From positions 1-7,169 of the forward strand of contig JAEWMK010000414.1 in assembly GCA_023457235.1 (NCBI GenBank): a stretch of DNA of 7,169 nt, read 5' to 3'. Under the pieces are notes generated by a model. It had not been told where the DNA came from and did not search any database. It saw nothing but the letters and a program-made list of their open reading frames with translations. This DNA is from Bacillota bacterium (GTDB taxonomy: Bacteria > Bacillota > Bacilli > Bacillales > Bacillaceae_J). The position numbers were made by a program, and so were the translations under genes. Shown one piece after another: positions 1 to 6,365 of the stretch (position 1 is the stretch's first letter; each line of letters begins with the position of its first letter).

Positions 1-109
1 TATGAACTAAACCTTGTGTATTCTCATCAAGGGCAACAAACGCTCCGTAAGGTTGAATACCTGTTACTTTTCCTGTTAATTCACGACCAACTTCATACTT
101 TTCTGACAT
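1..109 (-). CDS. yugI: S1 RNA-binding domain protein, YugI / general stress protein 13 type (5' part only)
   Basis: Only the first 36 codons are in the window; the gene runs off the left edge. The visible protein begins MSEKYEVGRELTGKVTGIQP and continues into YGAFVALDENTQGLVH. This is the first half of an S1 (OB-fold) domain: the G-x-V-T-G-I start, the YGAFV strand and the GLVH turn are typical. S1 proteins of this small type bind RNA or the ribosome. The ATG at 109-107 is preceded by AGGAGTG seven or so bases upstream, and a good promoter lies further up. In Bacillus subtilis, as I remember it, yugI sits beside alaT-alaR. The same neighbours are present here, with a transporter and a repeat in between. 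The symbol rests on domain plus neighbourhood; another S1-domain protein is possible because most of the gene is missing. Confidence 0.82.
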   Translation of the reverse strand, partial: MSEKYEVGRELTGKVTGIQPYGAFVALDENTQGLVH

Positions 110-151
110 GGAAACACTCCTAATTTATACATTTTTTCTGCGCATTAAAGA

Positions 152-180
152 AGTATATCATAAACGGCCTATATAATCAA
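152..180 (-). promoter_or_regulatory. Probable sigma-A promoter of the yugI-type gene
   Basis: Read on the minus strand, TTGATT (180-175) is followed by a 17-base spacer and TATACT (157-152). A TG one base before the -10 makes it an extended -10. The promoter lies about 43 bases upstream of the ATG at 109, leaving a short leader with the AGGAGTG ribosome binding site. The match is good (4/6 and 5/6 plus TG at ideal spacing) but is a prediction only. Confidence 0.7.
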
Positions 181-231
181 AAACAACGCTATTTACACTA
201 TTATCTTATACAAAGTAAATAAATTTTATTA

Positions 232-364
232 ATCAAATGCGCCTTGGCGTATTTGCTGGCCAGATTTTTTCGAGCTTGCTCGAAAAACTACCTCCGAAAA
301 TCGCAAGGCTCGCCGGAGGCTTTAACATTATTCAGCAGCGATTTTCTGTTGAATAATGTTAAAC
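232..364 (+). repeat. Dispersed structured repeat, copy 1 (133 bp, four hairpins)
   Basis: This element shares its two ends and most of its body with a second copy at 6366-6558 in the same orientation. It is a chain of four hairpins: CAAATGCGCC/GGCGTATTTG (234-255, one G:T pair); a perfect 10-bp stem TTTTTCGAGC/GCTCGAAAAA with a 2-base loop (266-287); CCTCCG/CGGAGG (291-319); and an 18-bp stem starting TTTAACATTATTCAGCAG (321-338) paired with 346-363, one wobble. I see no open reading frame and no target duplication in the flanks. Size and heavy folding recall the mobile bcr-type repeats known from the Bacillus cereus group, but I cannot establish sequence kinship. It lies between the divergent 5' ends of the S1 gene and the transporter, so it occupies most of the transporter's upstream region. 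Confidence 0.85.
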
Positions 365-415
365 TTTCTTTATTCGACATTTTCCACTATTATAGTAAAA
401 GCGAAAAAGAATGAT

Positions 416-422
416 GGGTGAT
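416..422 (+). promoter_or_regulatory. Ribosome binding site that decides the transporter start
   Basis: GGGTGAT matches the AGGTGAT part of the anti-Shine-Dalgarno complement and leaves three bases before the ATG at 426, which is the normal register for that part of the motif. The upstream ATGs at 411 and 414 have only A-rich sequence before them. The first ATGs are therefore probably part of the leader, and the protein starts at 426. Confidence 0.65.
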
Positions 423-425
423 ATC

Positions 426-1784
426 ATGGAAAAACAAAACCACGAACAATGGTCTTCTAAAATAGGTTTTATATTAGCGGCTGCGGGCTCAGCGATCGGG
501 CTCGGGGCAATTTGGAAATTCCCTTATATGGCCGGCACGAATGGTGGGGGTGTGTTCTTTTTAATTTTTATTTTATTTACTGTATTCTTCGGTGCACCGA
601 TGTTATTCGCAGAATTTATTATTGGAAGAAGCACTCAGAAGGATGCGATCACAGCTTATAAAAAGCTATCTCCGAATACGCCTTGGCATCTGGTTGGGGT
701 GATTGGGGTCATTTCCTCGTTTGTTTTATTGTCGTTTTATAGTGTTGTGGGCGGATGGATTATTTCTTATATGGTCAGAAGCCTGACAGGTGAATTGAGC
801 CATTTATCAAATGAACAATATGGTGAATTGTTTGGTCAAATCATTTCAAATCCCTGGGAAGTAACGATTACACAGCTTATTTTCCTTATCATGACAATCG
901 CCGTCGTTCAGGGTGGAATCCAAAATGGAATTGAAAAAGCAAATAAATATATGATGCCCTCTTTATTCATCCTTTTCATCATATTAGTTATTCGTTCCGT
1001 TACGCTAGAAGGTGGAATGGAAGGTATTAAATTCTTTCTAATGCCGGACATGCACGAAATTACTTCTAAAACATTCATTATGGCTCTTGGTCAGTCCTTC
1101 TTTGCGTTAAGTGTCGGGCTTTCCGTTATGGTCACCTACGGGTCTTATCTTTCTAAGGCGGAGAGCTTACCACGCTCTGTTACATCGATTGTTAGCTTGA
1201 ATATTTTTATTTCATTATTAGCAGGACTTGCTATTTTCCCGGCTGTATTCGCACTTGGCTTCAAGCCGGACAGCGGACCTTCGTTAGTCTTTATTATATT
1301 CCCTGCTGTTTTTCAGCAAATTGCTTATGGAAGTATTTTCTTTGCGATCTTTATGATTTTACTTTTATTTGCAACATTAACTTCTGCCTTTTCAATTTTA
1401 GAAATTATTGTTGCTACCATTGCTAAAGATGACTCTTCAAAGCGCAAAAAAGTAGCATGGCTAGCAGGAATTTTTGTATTTTTAATAGGAATACCAGCAG
1501 CCCTTTCCAATGGCATTCTTGCAGACGTCAAACCTTTATTCAATAAAACTATTTTTGACCTGTCCGATTATTTTGTAAGCAATATTGCTCTGCCAACTGG
1601 CTGTCTCTTAATAGCCCTTTTTGTTGGCTTAAGAATACCCAAAGCTGTTCTAAAGGAAGAACTGCTGCGAGCATCAAGCGCGAGTACAAAGCTATTTACT
1701 ATATGGTACTGGTCGATTCGGTATTTGGTGCCAATCGGAATCGTAATTGTGTTCCTACATGCACTAGGGATTATCCAAGTATAA
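426..1784 (+). CDS. Sodium-dependent amino-acid transporter, neurotransmitter:sodium symporter (LeuT/MhsT fold) family
   Basis: A 452-residue membrane protein with about 11 hydrophobic segments, matching the length of the bacillar YhdH/YocR branch. The family imports amino acids driven by the sodium gradient. Segment 1 has the broken-helix signature GSAIGLGAIWKFPY (residues 21-34), followed by NGGG (39-42). Segment 3 has the substrate-site tyrosine region FYSVVGGW (104-111). Segment 6 has GQSFFALSVG (222-231). Segment 8 has ATLTS (316-320), which aligns with the Na2-site A/T/S of LeuT. By my alignment from memory, two Na1 side chains of LeuT (Asn27, Thr254) are alanine here (A28, A227), while Asn286 is kept (N259). 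The start at 426 is chosen on the ribosome binding site; ATGs at 411 and 414 would add 4-5 residues. The gene is monocistronic and converges on alaT, with a shared hairpin. No convincing promoter lies between the upstream repeat and the start. Substrate unknown; alanine or another neutral or aromatic amino acid is possible. Confidence 0.92.
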   Translation: MEKQNHEQWSSKIGFILAAAGSAIGLGAIWKFPYMAGTNGGGVFFLIFILFTVFFGAPMLFAEFIIGRSTQKDAITAYKKLSPNTPWHLVGVIGVISSFVLLSFYSVVGGWIISYMVRSLTGELSHLSNEQYGELFGQIISNPWEVTITQLIFLIMTIAVVQGGIQNGIEKANKYMMPSLFILFIILVIRSVTLEGGMEGIKFFLMPDMHEITSKTFIMALGQSFFALSVGLSVMVTYGSYLSKAESLPRSVTSIVSLNIFISLLAGLAIFPAVFALGFKPDSGPSLVFIIFPAVFQQIAYGSIFFAIFMILLLFATLTSAFSILEIIVATIAKDDSSKRKKVAWLAGIFVFLIGIPAALSNGILADVKPLFNKTIFDLSDYFVSNIALPTGCLLIALFVGLRIPKAVLKEELLRASSASTKLFTIWYWSIRYLVPIGIVIVFLHALGIIQV

Positions 1785-1785
1785 A

Positions 1786-1815
1786 AACAGCCCGGGAAAT
1801 TGCTCCCGGGCTGTT
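1786..1815. terminator. Intrinsic terminator shared by the convergent transporter and alaT
   Basis: A perfect 12-bp stem, AACAGCCCGGGA (1786-1797) with TCCCGGGCTGTT (1804-1815), and a 6-base loop. On the minus strand it is followed directly by TTTTTAT, making a strong terminator for alaT, whose stop codon is at 1820-1818. On the plus strand it lies one base after the transporter stop, but only an interrupted T-rich tail follows, so it should be weaker in that direction. Confidence 0.88.
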
Positions 1816-1817
1816 CA

Positions 1818-2996
1818 TTATACTTTTACTTGTAGGTTTTCAACAAAACGTTTCATTCGTTTAATCGCTTCTTTTAACTGTTCCATGGAAGTCGCATAGG
1901 AACAGCGTATATGGCCCGCCCCACTTGCACCAAATACATCACCAGGTACAACAGCGACCTTTTCTTCCATTAATAGATTTTGGGCAAATTCCTCAGATGT
2001 TAAGCCTGTCCTTTTGATCGATGGAAAAGCATAGAATGCTCCCCCAGGCATATGGCAGTCAAGCCCTATTTCATTAAGGGATTTAACAAAATAATTGCGG
2101 CGTTGCAGATAGCTTTTTTGCATATGGGCGACATCATCCATGCCATTTTTCAGCGCTTCAACTGCTCCATGCTGAGCCATTGTAGGGGCACACATCATGG
2201 TGTGCTGATGGATTTTCAGCATTGCTTGGATAAATACGCTTGGGCCGCAGACAAAGCCTAAACGCCAGCCTGTCATTGCAAATCCTTTCGAAAAACCATT
2301 GATGACAATGGTCCGCTCCCACATACCATCTATTGATGCAAAACTTGCATATCCGTCTTCATAGCTTAATTCTGCATAGATTTCATCTGAATAAACAACT
2401 AAATCATGCTTTTTCACGATATCAGCAATTTTTTCAAGCTCTGATTTTACTAACATCGAGCCTGTTGGGTTGTTTGGTGAACAAATCAAAATCGCTTTTG
2501 TTCTTGGTGTAATGACTTCCTCAATTTGCTCCGGCTGCAGCTTGAATTCATTCTCAGCGGTTGTTTGTACAGGCACAGGTATACCGCCTGCAAGTTGAAT
2601 AATTGAAGCATAGGCAACATAGCTTGGTTCTACAATGATCACTTCATCACCAGGATTAATCGTCGCACGGACGGCTAAATCCAATGCTTGACTTGCACCG
2701 ACTGTAACTATGATTTCTTCCTCTGGAGAATAGTTGACTTCAAAACGATTTTTCATATATTTGCTAATTTCCCGGCGAAGTTCAATTAAACCTGCGTTAG
2801 CCGTATAGGCCGTGTAACCTTGTTCTAATGATAGAATACTGGCTTCACGGATGGCCCATGATGTAACAAAGTCTGGCTCACCTTCCCCCAAAGAAATAAC
2901 CCCTTCCATACCTGAAGCTAGGTCAAAAAAACGACGGATTCCAGAGGGCTTAAGGTTGATTACTTTTTCTGATAAATATTGCTGTCCGTTGGTCAT
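1818..2996 (-). CDS. alaT: PLP-dependent aminotransferase, alanine transaminase type
   Basis: A 392-residue class I/II aminotransferase of PLP fold type I, the usual family length. Cofactor-binding residues are visible in order: the phosphate-binding GASQ (100-103), SPNNPTG (173-179), YSDEIY (202-207) with D204 and Y207, and the Schiff-base lysine K237 in GFSKGFAMTGWRLG, with R245 after it. R364 in HIRCSYA is the expected substrate-carboxylate arginine. The enzyme should transfer an amino group between alanine/pyruvate and glutamate/2-oxoglutarate in the cytoplasm. The name rests on the context: it is preceded by an Lrp/AsnC-type regulator with an ATGA overlap (start and stop share 2993-2996), as in Bacillus subtilis alaRT. 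The start has GGTGA a few bases upstream, inside the end of alaR, so translation is probably coupled. Motifs alone cannot exclude preference for aspartate or another amino acid. Confidence 0.87.
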   Translation of the reverse strand: MTNGQQYLSEKVINLKPSGIRRFFDLASGMEGVISLGEGEPDFVTSWAIREASILSLEQGYTAYTANAGLIELRREISKYMKNRFEVNYSPEEEIIVTVGASQALDLAVRATINPGDEVIIVEPSYVAYASIIQLAGGIPVPVQTTAENEFKLQPEQIEEVITPRTKAILICSPNNPTGSMLVKSELEKIADIVKKHDLVVYSDEIYAELSYEDGYASFASIDGMWERTIVINGFSKGFAMTGWRLGFVCGPSVFIQAMLKIHQHTMMCAPTMAQHGAVEALKNGMDDVAHMQKSYLQRRNYFVKSLNEIGLDCHMPGGAFYAFPSIKRTGLTSEEFAQNLLMEEKVAVVPGDVFGASGAGHIRCSYATSMEQLKEAIKRMKRFVENLQVKV

Positions 2997-3490
2997 GGTG
3001 TCACCACAATCCTACGATCTTTCTCGTCATCACCAAAAATTGTTCCATCATGCTTGTACTTTTTCATGATGAAATGTGTTGTTGTTGAAACGACAGAATC
3101 TAATGCTGAAAGCTTTTCAGACACGAAACGAGATACATCATGCAAAGACTTTCCTTCGATGACAACGGATAAATCGTAGGCACCAGACATTAAGTATACT
3201 GACTGAACTTCTGGGAAACGATAAATTCTTTCGGCGATTTCGTTAAAACCTCTTTCTCTTTTCGGAGTTACTTTTACATCAATCATCGCTGTAACACCCG
3301 GATCACGCGCTTCTACCTTCTGCCAATCAATTACGGTCAAATACTTAAGAATAATTTGTCCGTTCTCCATTTTCTCAATAATTTCTTCTGTTTCTTTAAC
3401 CGTTAGGTCGACCATCTTCGCAAGATCTTCAATTGCTAAACGGCCATTCTTTTCAAGAATCTCTAGAATCTCAATTTCTTTTTGATTCAT
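2993..3490 (-). CDS. alaR: Lrp/AsnC-family transcriptional regulator of the alanine operon
   Basis: A 165-residue protein with the two-part Lrp/AsnC plan. The N-terminal winged helix (about residues 1-55) begins MNQKEIEILEILEKNGR and continues IEDLAKMVDLT. The C-terminal ligand-binding and assembly domain (about 65-150) includes GVTAMIDVKV, FPEVQSVYLMSGAYDLSVVIEGKS and a final TTHF strand. The family senses amino acids and acts as dimers or octamers. The GAYD segment is the typical effector-site loop. I chose the ATG at 3490 because AGGGAG (3507-3502) lies 11 bases upstream. A GTG at 3502 overlaps that site and would add four residues. The gene is first in a two-gene operon with the aminotransferase, and the two overlap by four bases. 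In Bacillus subtilis the homologous AlaR is, as I recall, a positive regulator of this operon; whether that holds here is inference. Confidence 0.88.
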   Translation of the reverse strand: MNQKEIEILEILEKNGRLAIEDLAKMVDLTVKETEEIIEKMENGQIILKYLTVIDWQKVEARDPGVTAMIDVKVTPKRERGFNEIAERIYRFPEVQSVYLMSGAYDLSVVIEGKSLHDVSRFVSEKLSALDSVVSTTTHFIMKKYKHDGTIFGDDEKDRRIVVTP

Positions 3491-3512
3491 GGTGAGTGAC
3501 ACTCCCTAGATT

Positions 3513-3540
3513 TATATAGTTTTGAGACCAATTATATCAA
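3513..3540 (-). promoter_or_regulatory. Probable sigma-A promoter of the alaR-alaT operon with a possible operator dyad
   Basis: On the minus strand TTGATA (3540-3535) and TATATA (3518-3513) are separated by 16 bases; reading the -10 as TATAAA two bases later gives 18. The spacer is framed by the inverted repeat TTTTGA-N11-TCAAAA (3520-3525 and 3537-3542), which overlaps the -35. That is a natural place for AlaR or another regulator to bind. The promoter is a good match. The operator is a guess, as A+T-rich DNA gives such dyads easily. Confidence 0.6.
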
Positions 3541-3593
3541 AAACGGGAAAAATATCGAATATATTTTTGAAACTAATAATTATTTAATATAAA

Positions 3594-3627
3594 AAACCTA
3601 CTGGTACTCAGTATTTCCAGTAGGTTT
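3594..3627 (-). terminator. Intrinsic terminator of the hemerythrin-like gene
   Basis: A perfect 11-bp stem, AAACCTACTGG (3594-3604) with CCAGTAGGTTT (3617-3627), and a 12-base loop. On the minus strand the stem runs into a T tract (complement of 3591-3596) and then A+T-rich sequence. It lies just after the stop codon at 3639-3637 and separates this gene from the alaR promoter. Confidence 0.85.
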
Positions 3628-3636
3628 GGTTACTAT

Positions 3637-4155
3637 CTATTTGAAAATTTTCATTTTGCTTGATAATTTTTCTTTTTCACACTCTACTAAATGTTTTTCA
3701 GCAAATGGAAAAAGTATTTTTTCCTCTTTATGAAAATGGTCAATAAGTGTTGTGTACGCAAATTCAATACAGGATAAAAGTGATAATGCCTCAATTGGAC
3801 TAAATGGCGTTTTCCGTTTTTCAAATGTCTCCATGAACTGGACAATTTTTTGTTCGACTGTTTTATGCTCATGGTCCATTACCATTAACACGTTATCTTC
3901 ATCATCATAATATTGTTCCATGATTGGAAAAAGGAAATGCTCTTCTTTATATAAATGAATTTTCAAATGCGCGAAAAACGTAACAACATGTTGATATAAT
4001 TCAAACCATTTTCCATCCCATTCTGTGTCAAAGGAACCTTGTTGTATTTCCCGTACTAATTGGGAAATCTTTTTCATTTGACCTAAAAGTAAACCATGTG
4101 TACTCTTTAGCTGATCTAGCGGTTCACATAAACTTTTTCCTTTGACTTCACTCAT
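3637..4155 (-). CDS. Hemerythrin-like (HHE-domain) diiron protein
   Basis: A 172-residue cytoplasmic protein made of one four-helix hemerythrin-like domain with short tails and no signal peptide or membrane segment. Likely iron ligands are H20 (in THGLLLGQM), H67 and E71 (HLYKE), H97 (DHEH; H95 is an alternative), and H140 and E144 (HFHKE). The spacing of about 47, 30 and 43 residues between the four histidines resembles that of YtfE/RIC-type proteins, though the N-terminal ScdA domain of those proteins is absent. Family members bind oxygen or nitric oxide, or take part in iron-sulfur repair; which applies here cannot be told. The ATG at 4155 is chosen because AAGGAG (4170-4165) sits nine bases upstream. 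A TTG at 4164 would extend the protein by three residues but lies against that site. It is transcribed alone, with its own terminator and a possible Fnr-type control site upstream. Confidence 0.85.
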   Translation of the reverse strand: MSEVKGKSLCEPLDQLKSTHGLLLGQMKKISQLVREIQQGSFDTEWDGKWFELYQHVVTFFAHLKIHLYKEEHFLFPIMEQYYDDEDNVLMVMDHEHKTVEQKIVQFMETFEKRKTPFSPIEALSLLSCIEFAYTTLIDHFHKEEKILFPFAEKHLVECEKEKLSSKMKIFK

Positions 4156-4212
4156 TTGCAACAACTCCTTCTTATAGAAAAGGTCAGCTAATTATCTAGA
4201 CCGGATACCATA

Positions 4213-4255
4213 AGAATACTCTGATTGATTATCATGAAAAATGAACTTTATCACA
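4213..4255 (-). promoter_or_regulatory. Possible Fnr/Crp-type activated promoter of the hemerythrin-like gene
   Basis: On the minus strand TGTGA-TAAAGT-TCATT (4255-4240) matches the Fnr/Crp consensus TGTGA-N6-TCACA at 8 of 10 positions. The centre of the site is 29 bases before a TATTCT (4218-4213). If that is the -10, the site is centred near -41.5, the classical place for activation. The -35 itself is poor (TTTTTC), as expected for an activator-dependent promoter. This is a short motif in A+T-rich DNA and may be chance. The rest of 4156-4266 shows no strong terminator for the kinase gene that ends at 4267. Confidence 0.35.
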
Positions 4256-4266
4256 CATATGCATAA

Positions 4267-5667
4267 TTATATGGTAGGAAATTTAATAAAAACCGTTGTG
4301 CCAACGCCTTCTTCACTTTCTATATAAAAATTACCTTCATGAAGCTGCACAATTTTTTGGACAATCGCGATTCCTAATCCTGTACCGCCATAGACACGCG
4401 TTCTTGCTTTATCAATTCTGAAAAATCGTTCCCCGATGCGGTGAAGATCTTTTTTCGGAATTCCGATCCCGTTGTCTTTTATTGCAATCATGCAAGTATT
4501 GCCTTTAGATTTTTCCAATGAAACCCGAATAAATGAGTTTTCGGGTGAATAGCGTACTGCATTATCCATGATATTTAGAATAACCTGTTCGATTCGATCC
4601 TGATCCCCCATAATGATGACATCAGGATCCAGTTTTTTCTCAAAGGTTAGCTTTTTCTCATGTAAAAACGGTTAAAATTTCTCAAGCGACTCCTCAATTA
4701 ATTGGGCAAGAGCAATCGGCTGGATCTCCATCGGCAGTGATTTCTTTTCCAACCGGGCTAAATCAAGCAAATCATGGACTAACCGCTGCATTCTACCAGC
4801 TTCACGGTTGATTAATTGCATATACTTGACGGCCTCTTCTTTTTCAGAAATCGTCCCATCTAAAATGGCCTCACTATACCCTTTGATGTAACTGATTGGC
4901 GTCCTAAGTTCATGGGATACATTCCCCAAAAATTCTTTTCTTCGTTCGTCCTCTTCTTTAATCGCTTCAGACATTTGATTAAAGGCCATACCAAGCCTAC
5001 CAATCTCATCATTGGAGCGAACATGAACCTTCTCGCTATAATCTCCCTTTGACATTTGGTACGCTACCCGTTCCATTTCGTTTAACGGGGTTGTTAATTT
5101 TTTCACAATTCTCTTTCCAAAGAGAAGTGCGAATAAGCTAAAGATTAGACTAATAATCGTAATGATGAGGCTGGCCTCTTCAAAAACCTCATTAAGAGTG
5201 GCCAGCGGAATATAAAGATAGATAATTCCCTTCAATCTCTTTTCATCAAGAAGCGGCACAATGACGCCCATTATATTCCTGTCAAATTGTTTTTCATAAC
5301 CAATTTTTGTGACACTTTCACCATTAATTAATCGTTCCCGATCCTCTGCTCCAATTAGGGACTCATGATTGACATCGAAAGGTAGACAGGCACTTAATTC
5401 CTTTGGATCGTTCACCATGACCACATCAGATCGGGAAATGCTGTTATACCATTCAATCTTCTCCTGAAGTTCAGGGGTTAACTCTCCGCCTTTATATTCA
5501 CTAGCCAGTTGAAATCCTTCCTGTCTGAGATTGGCCTCGATGTCTTCGACATATATTTTTTTATATAAATAATGATACATACCATAGGAAACAGCGATCC
5601 CGGTCAACATAACGATACTGACGATAATCCACAATTTCTGTTCAAGAGAAAGAGAAATTTTATCCAT
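4267..5667 (-). pseudogene. Two-component sensor histidine kinase interrupted by an in-frame TAA
   Basis: The frame would encode 466 residues, a normal length for a HAMP-containing membrane kinase, but codon 332 is TAA (4674-4672). Before it: transmembrane segment 1 (about 12-34), an extracytoplasmic sensor region (about 35-165), transmembrane segment 2 (about 167-184), a HAMP linker (about 185-238) and the phosphoacceptor helix with H252 in NVSHELRTPISY. After it, in the same frame with no shift: an N-box with N365 and N369, DNGIGIP (398-404), the FF of RFFRID and GGTGLG (427-432). All ATPase motifs are intact, so the lesion looks recent or is a sequence error. The start has GAGGT overlapping the response-regulator stop codon three bases away, indicating coupled translation. 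The 331-residue product lacks the ATPase domain and could not autophosphorylate. An ATG at 4611 begins the C-terminal part but has no ribosome binding site. Which signal it sensed is unknown. Confidence 0.85.
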
Positions 5668-5670
5668 TTT

Positions 5671-6348
5671 TTAAACCTCAAATTTATATCCAATGCCCCA
5701 AACTGTTTGAATTAGATTGCCATGGCTCTTCAGTTTTAATCGGAGCGTTTTAATATGGGTGTCCACCGTTCTGACACCACCAACATAATCAAAGCCCCAT
5801 ACATTTTCTAATAGCTGTTCACGACTTAGTGCCTGTCCAGTATGGCGGCAGAAGAACAAGAGGAGTTCATATTCCTTCAACGTTAAGTTAATGAGTTCAC
5901 CTTCAAGATAAACTTGTCTGCCTTTAATATTTAGTTGAATCGGCCCAAAGGATAGAGTCTCCTCATCATCACGTACAATCGGATTCGCGCGACGAAGAAC
6001 GGCATCCACCCTCGCAATTAATTCATTCGGGCTAAATGGTTTTACGATATAATCGTCTGCCCCCAGCTTCAAGCCATAAACCCGGTCCCATTCATCTCCC
6101 CTTGCTGTTAGAAATATAATCGGTACGGAAGAGTGCTCTCTTACTTTCATAAGTAATGTAAGTCCATCGACCTTTGGCATCATAACATCCAAAATAATTA
6201 AATCAAAAGTATGTGATTTTAATAGATCAAGAGCAACCTGACCATCCTCTGCTTCAACGCAAGCATAGCCTTCTTTTTCAAGATACATGCGAATAAGACG
6301 TCTCATATCCGCCTCATCATCAACGATTAAAACTAAACCTTTACTCAT
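5671..6348 (-). CDS. OmpR/PhoB-family response regulator
   Basis: A 225-residue cytoplasmic DNA-binding regulator of the usual family length. The receiver domain (about 1-120) has the acidic pair D10/D11, the phosphoacceptor D54 in LIILDVMMPKVDG, T81 and K103 in IVKPFSPNEL. The C-terminal winged helix (about 128-225) has the LTLKEYELLLFF strand-helix, the recognition-helix region VRTVDTHIKTLRLKLK (192-207) and the end TVWGIGYKFEV. The start has GAGAGGTG (6363-6356) seven bases upstream. It is followed three bases later by the sensor kinase, its evident partner, whose frame is broken. The end and spacing resemble ResD/SrrA-like regulators, but I do not assign a name. Only about 17 bases separate the start from the repeat copy at 6366-6558, so the gene has no obvious promoter of its own. 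Confidence 0.93.
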   Translation of the reverse strand: MSKGLVLIVDDEADMRRLIRMYLEKEGYACVEAEDGQVALDLLKSHTFDLIILDVMMPKVDGLTLLMKVREHSSVPIIFLTARGDEWDRVYGLKLGADDYIVKPFSPNELIARVDAVLRRANPIVRDDEETLSFGPIQLNIKGRQVYLEGELINLTLKEYELLLFFCRHTGQALSREQLLENVWGFDYVGGVRTVDTHIKTLRLKLKSHGNLIQTVWGIGYKFEV

Positions 6349-6365
6349 TTTCTCACACCTCTCTT

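Noticed and set aside
321..370. Repeat hairpins as intrinsic terminators
   Set aside because: The long terminal stem is not followed by a clear T tract on either strand, in either copy, and copy 1 lies between divergent genes where no terminator is needed.
1325..1543. Minus-strand open frame inside the transporter gene
   Set aside because: It lies antisense to a clear membrane-protein gene, has no recognisable domain, and is a by-product of the opposite strand.
2052..3179. Plus-strand open frames across alaT and alaR
   Set aside because: These short frames (2052-2261, 2851-3069, 2979-3179) are antisense to well-supported genes and show no family features.
3687..3872. Minus-strand 61-codon frame inside the hemerythrin-like gene
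   Set aside because: It is a shifted frame of the real gene with a lysine/leucine-rich product and no motifs.
4222..4236. Fur-type box (GATTATCA-like sequence) upstream of the hemerythrin-like gene
   Set aside because: Only one half resembles the 7-1-7 consensus; the other half matches poorly.
4267..4611. Separate small gene encoding a stand-alone histidine-kinase ATPase domain
   Set aside because: It is in the same frame as the upstream kinase part, the open frame extends above its ATG to the TAA at 4674, and no ribosome binding site precedes the ATG. It is the C-terminal half of the broken kinase.
4672..4674. Programmed readthrough or a recoded amino acid at the kinase stop
   Set aside because: The codon is TAA, not TGA (selenocysteine) or TAG (pyrrolysine), and no recoding structure or slippery sequence is evident.
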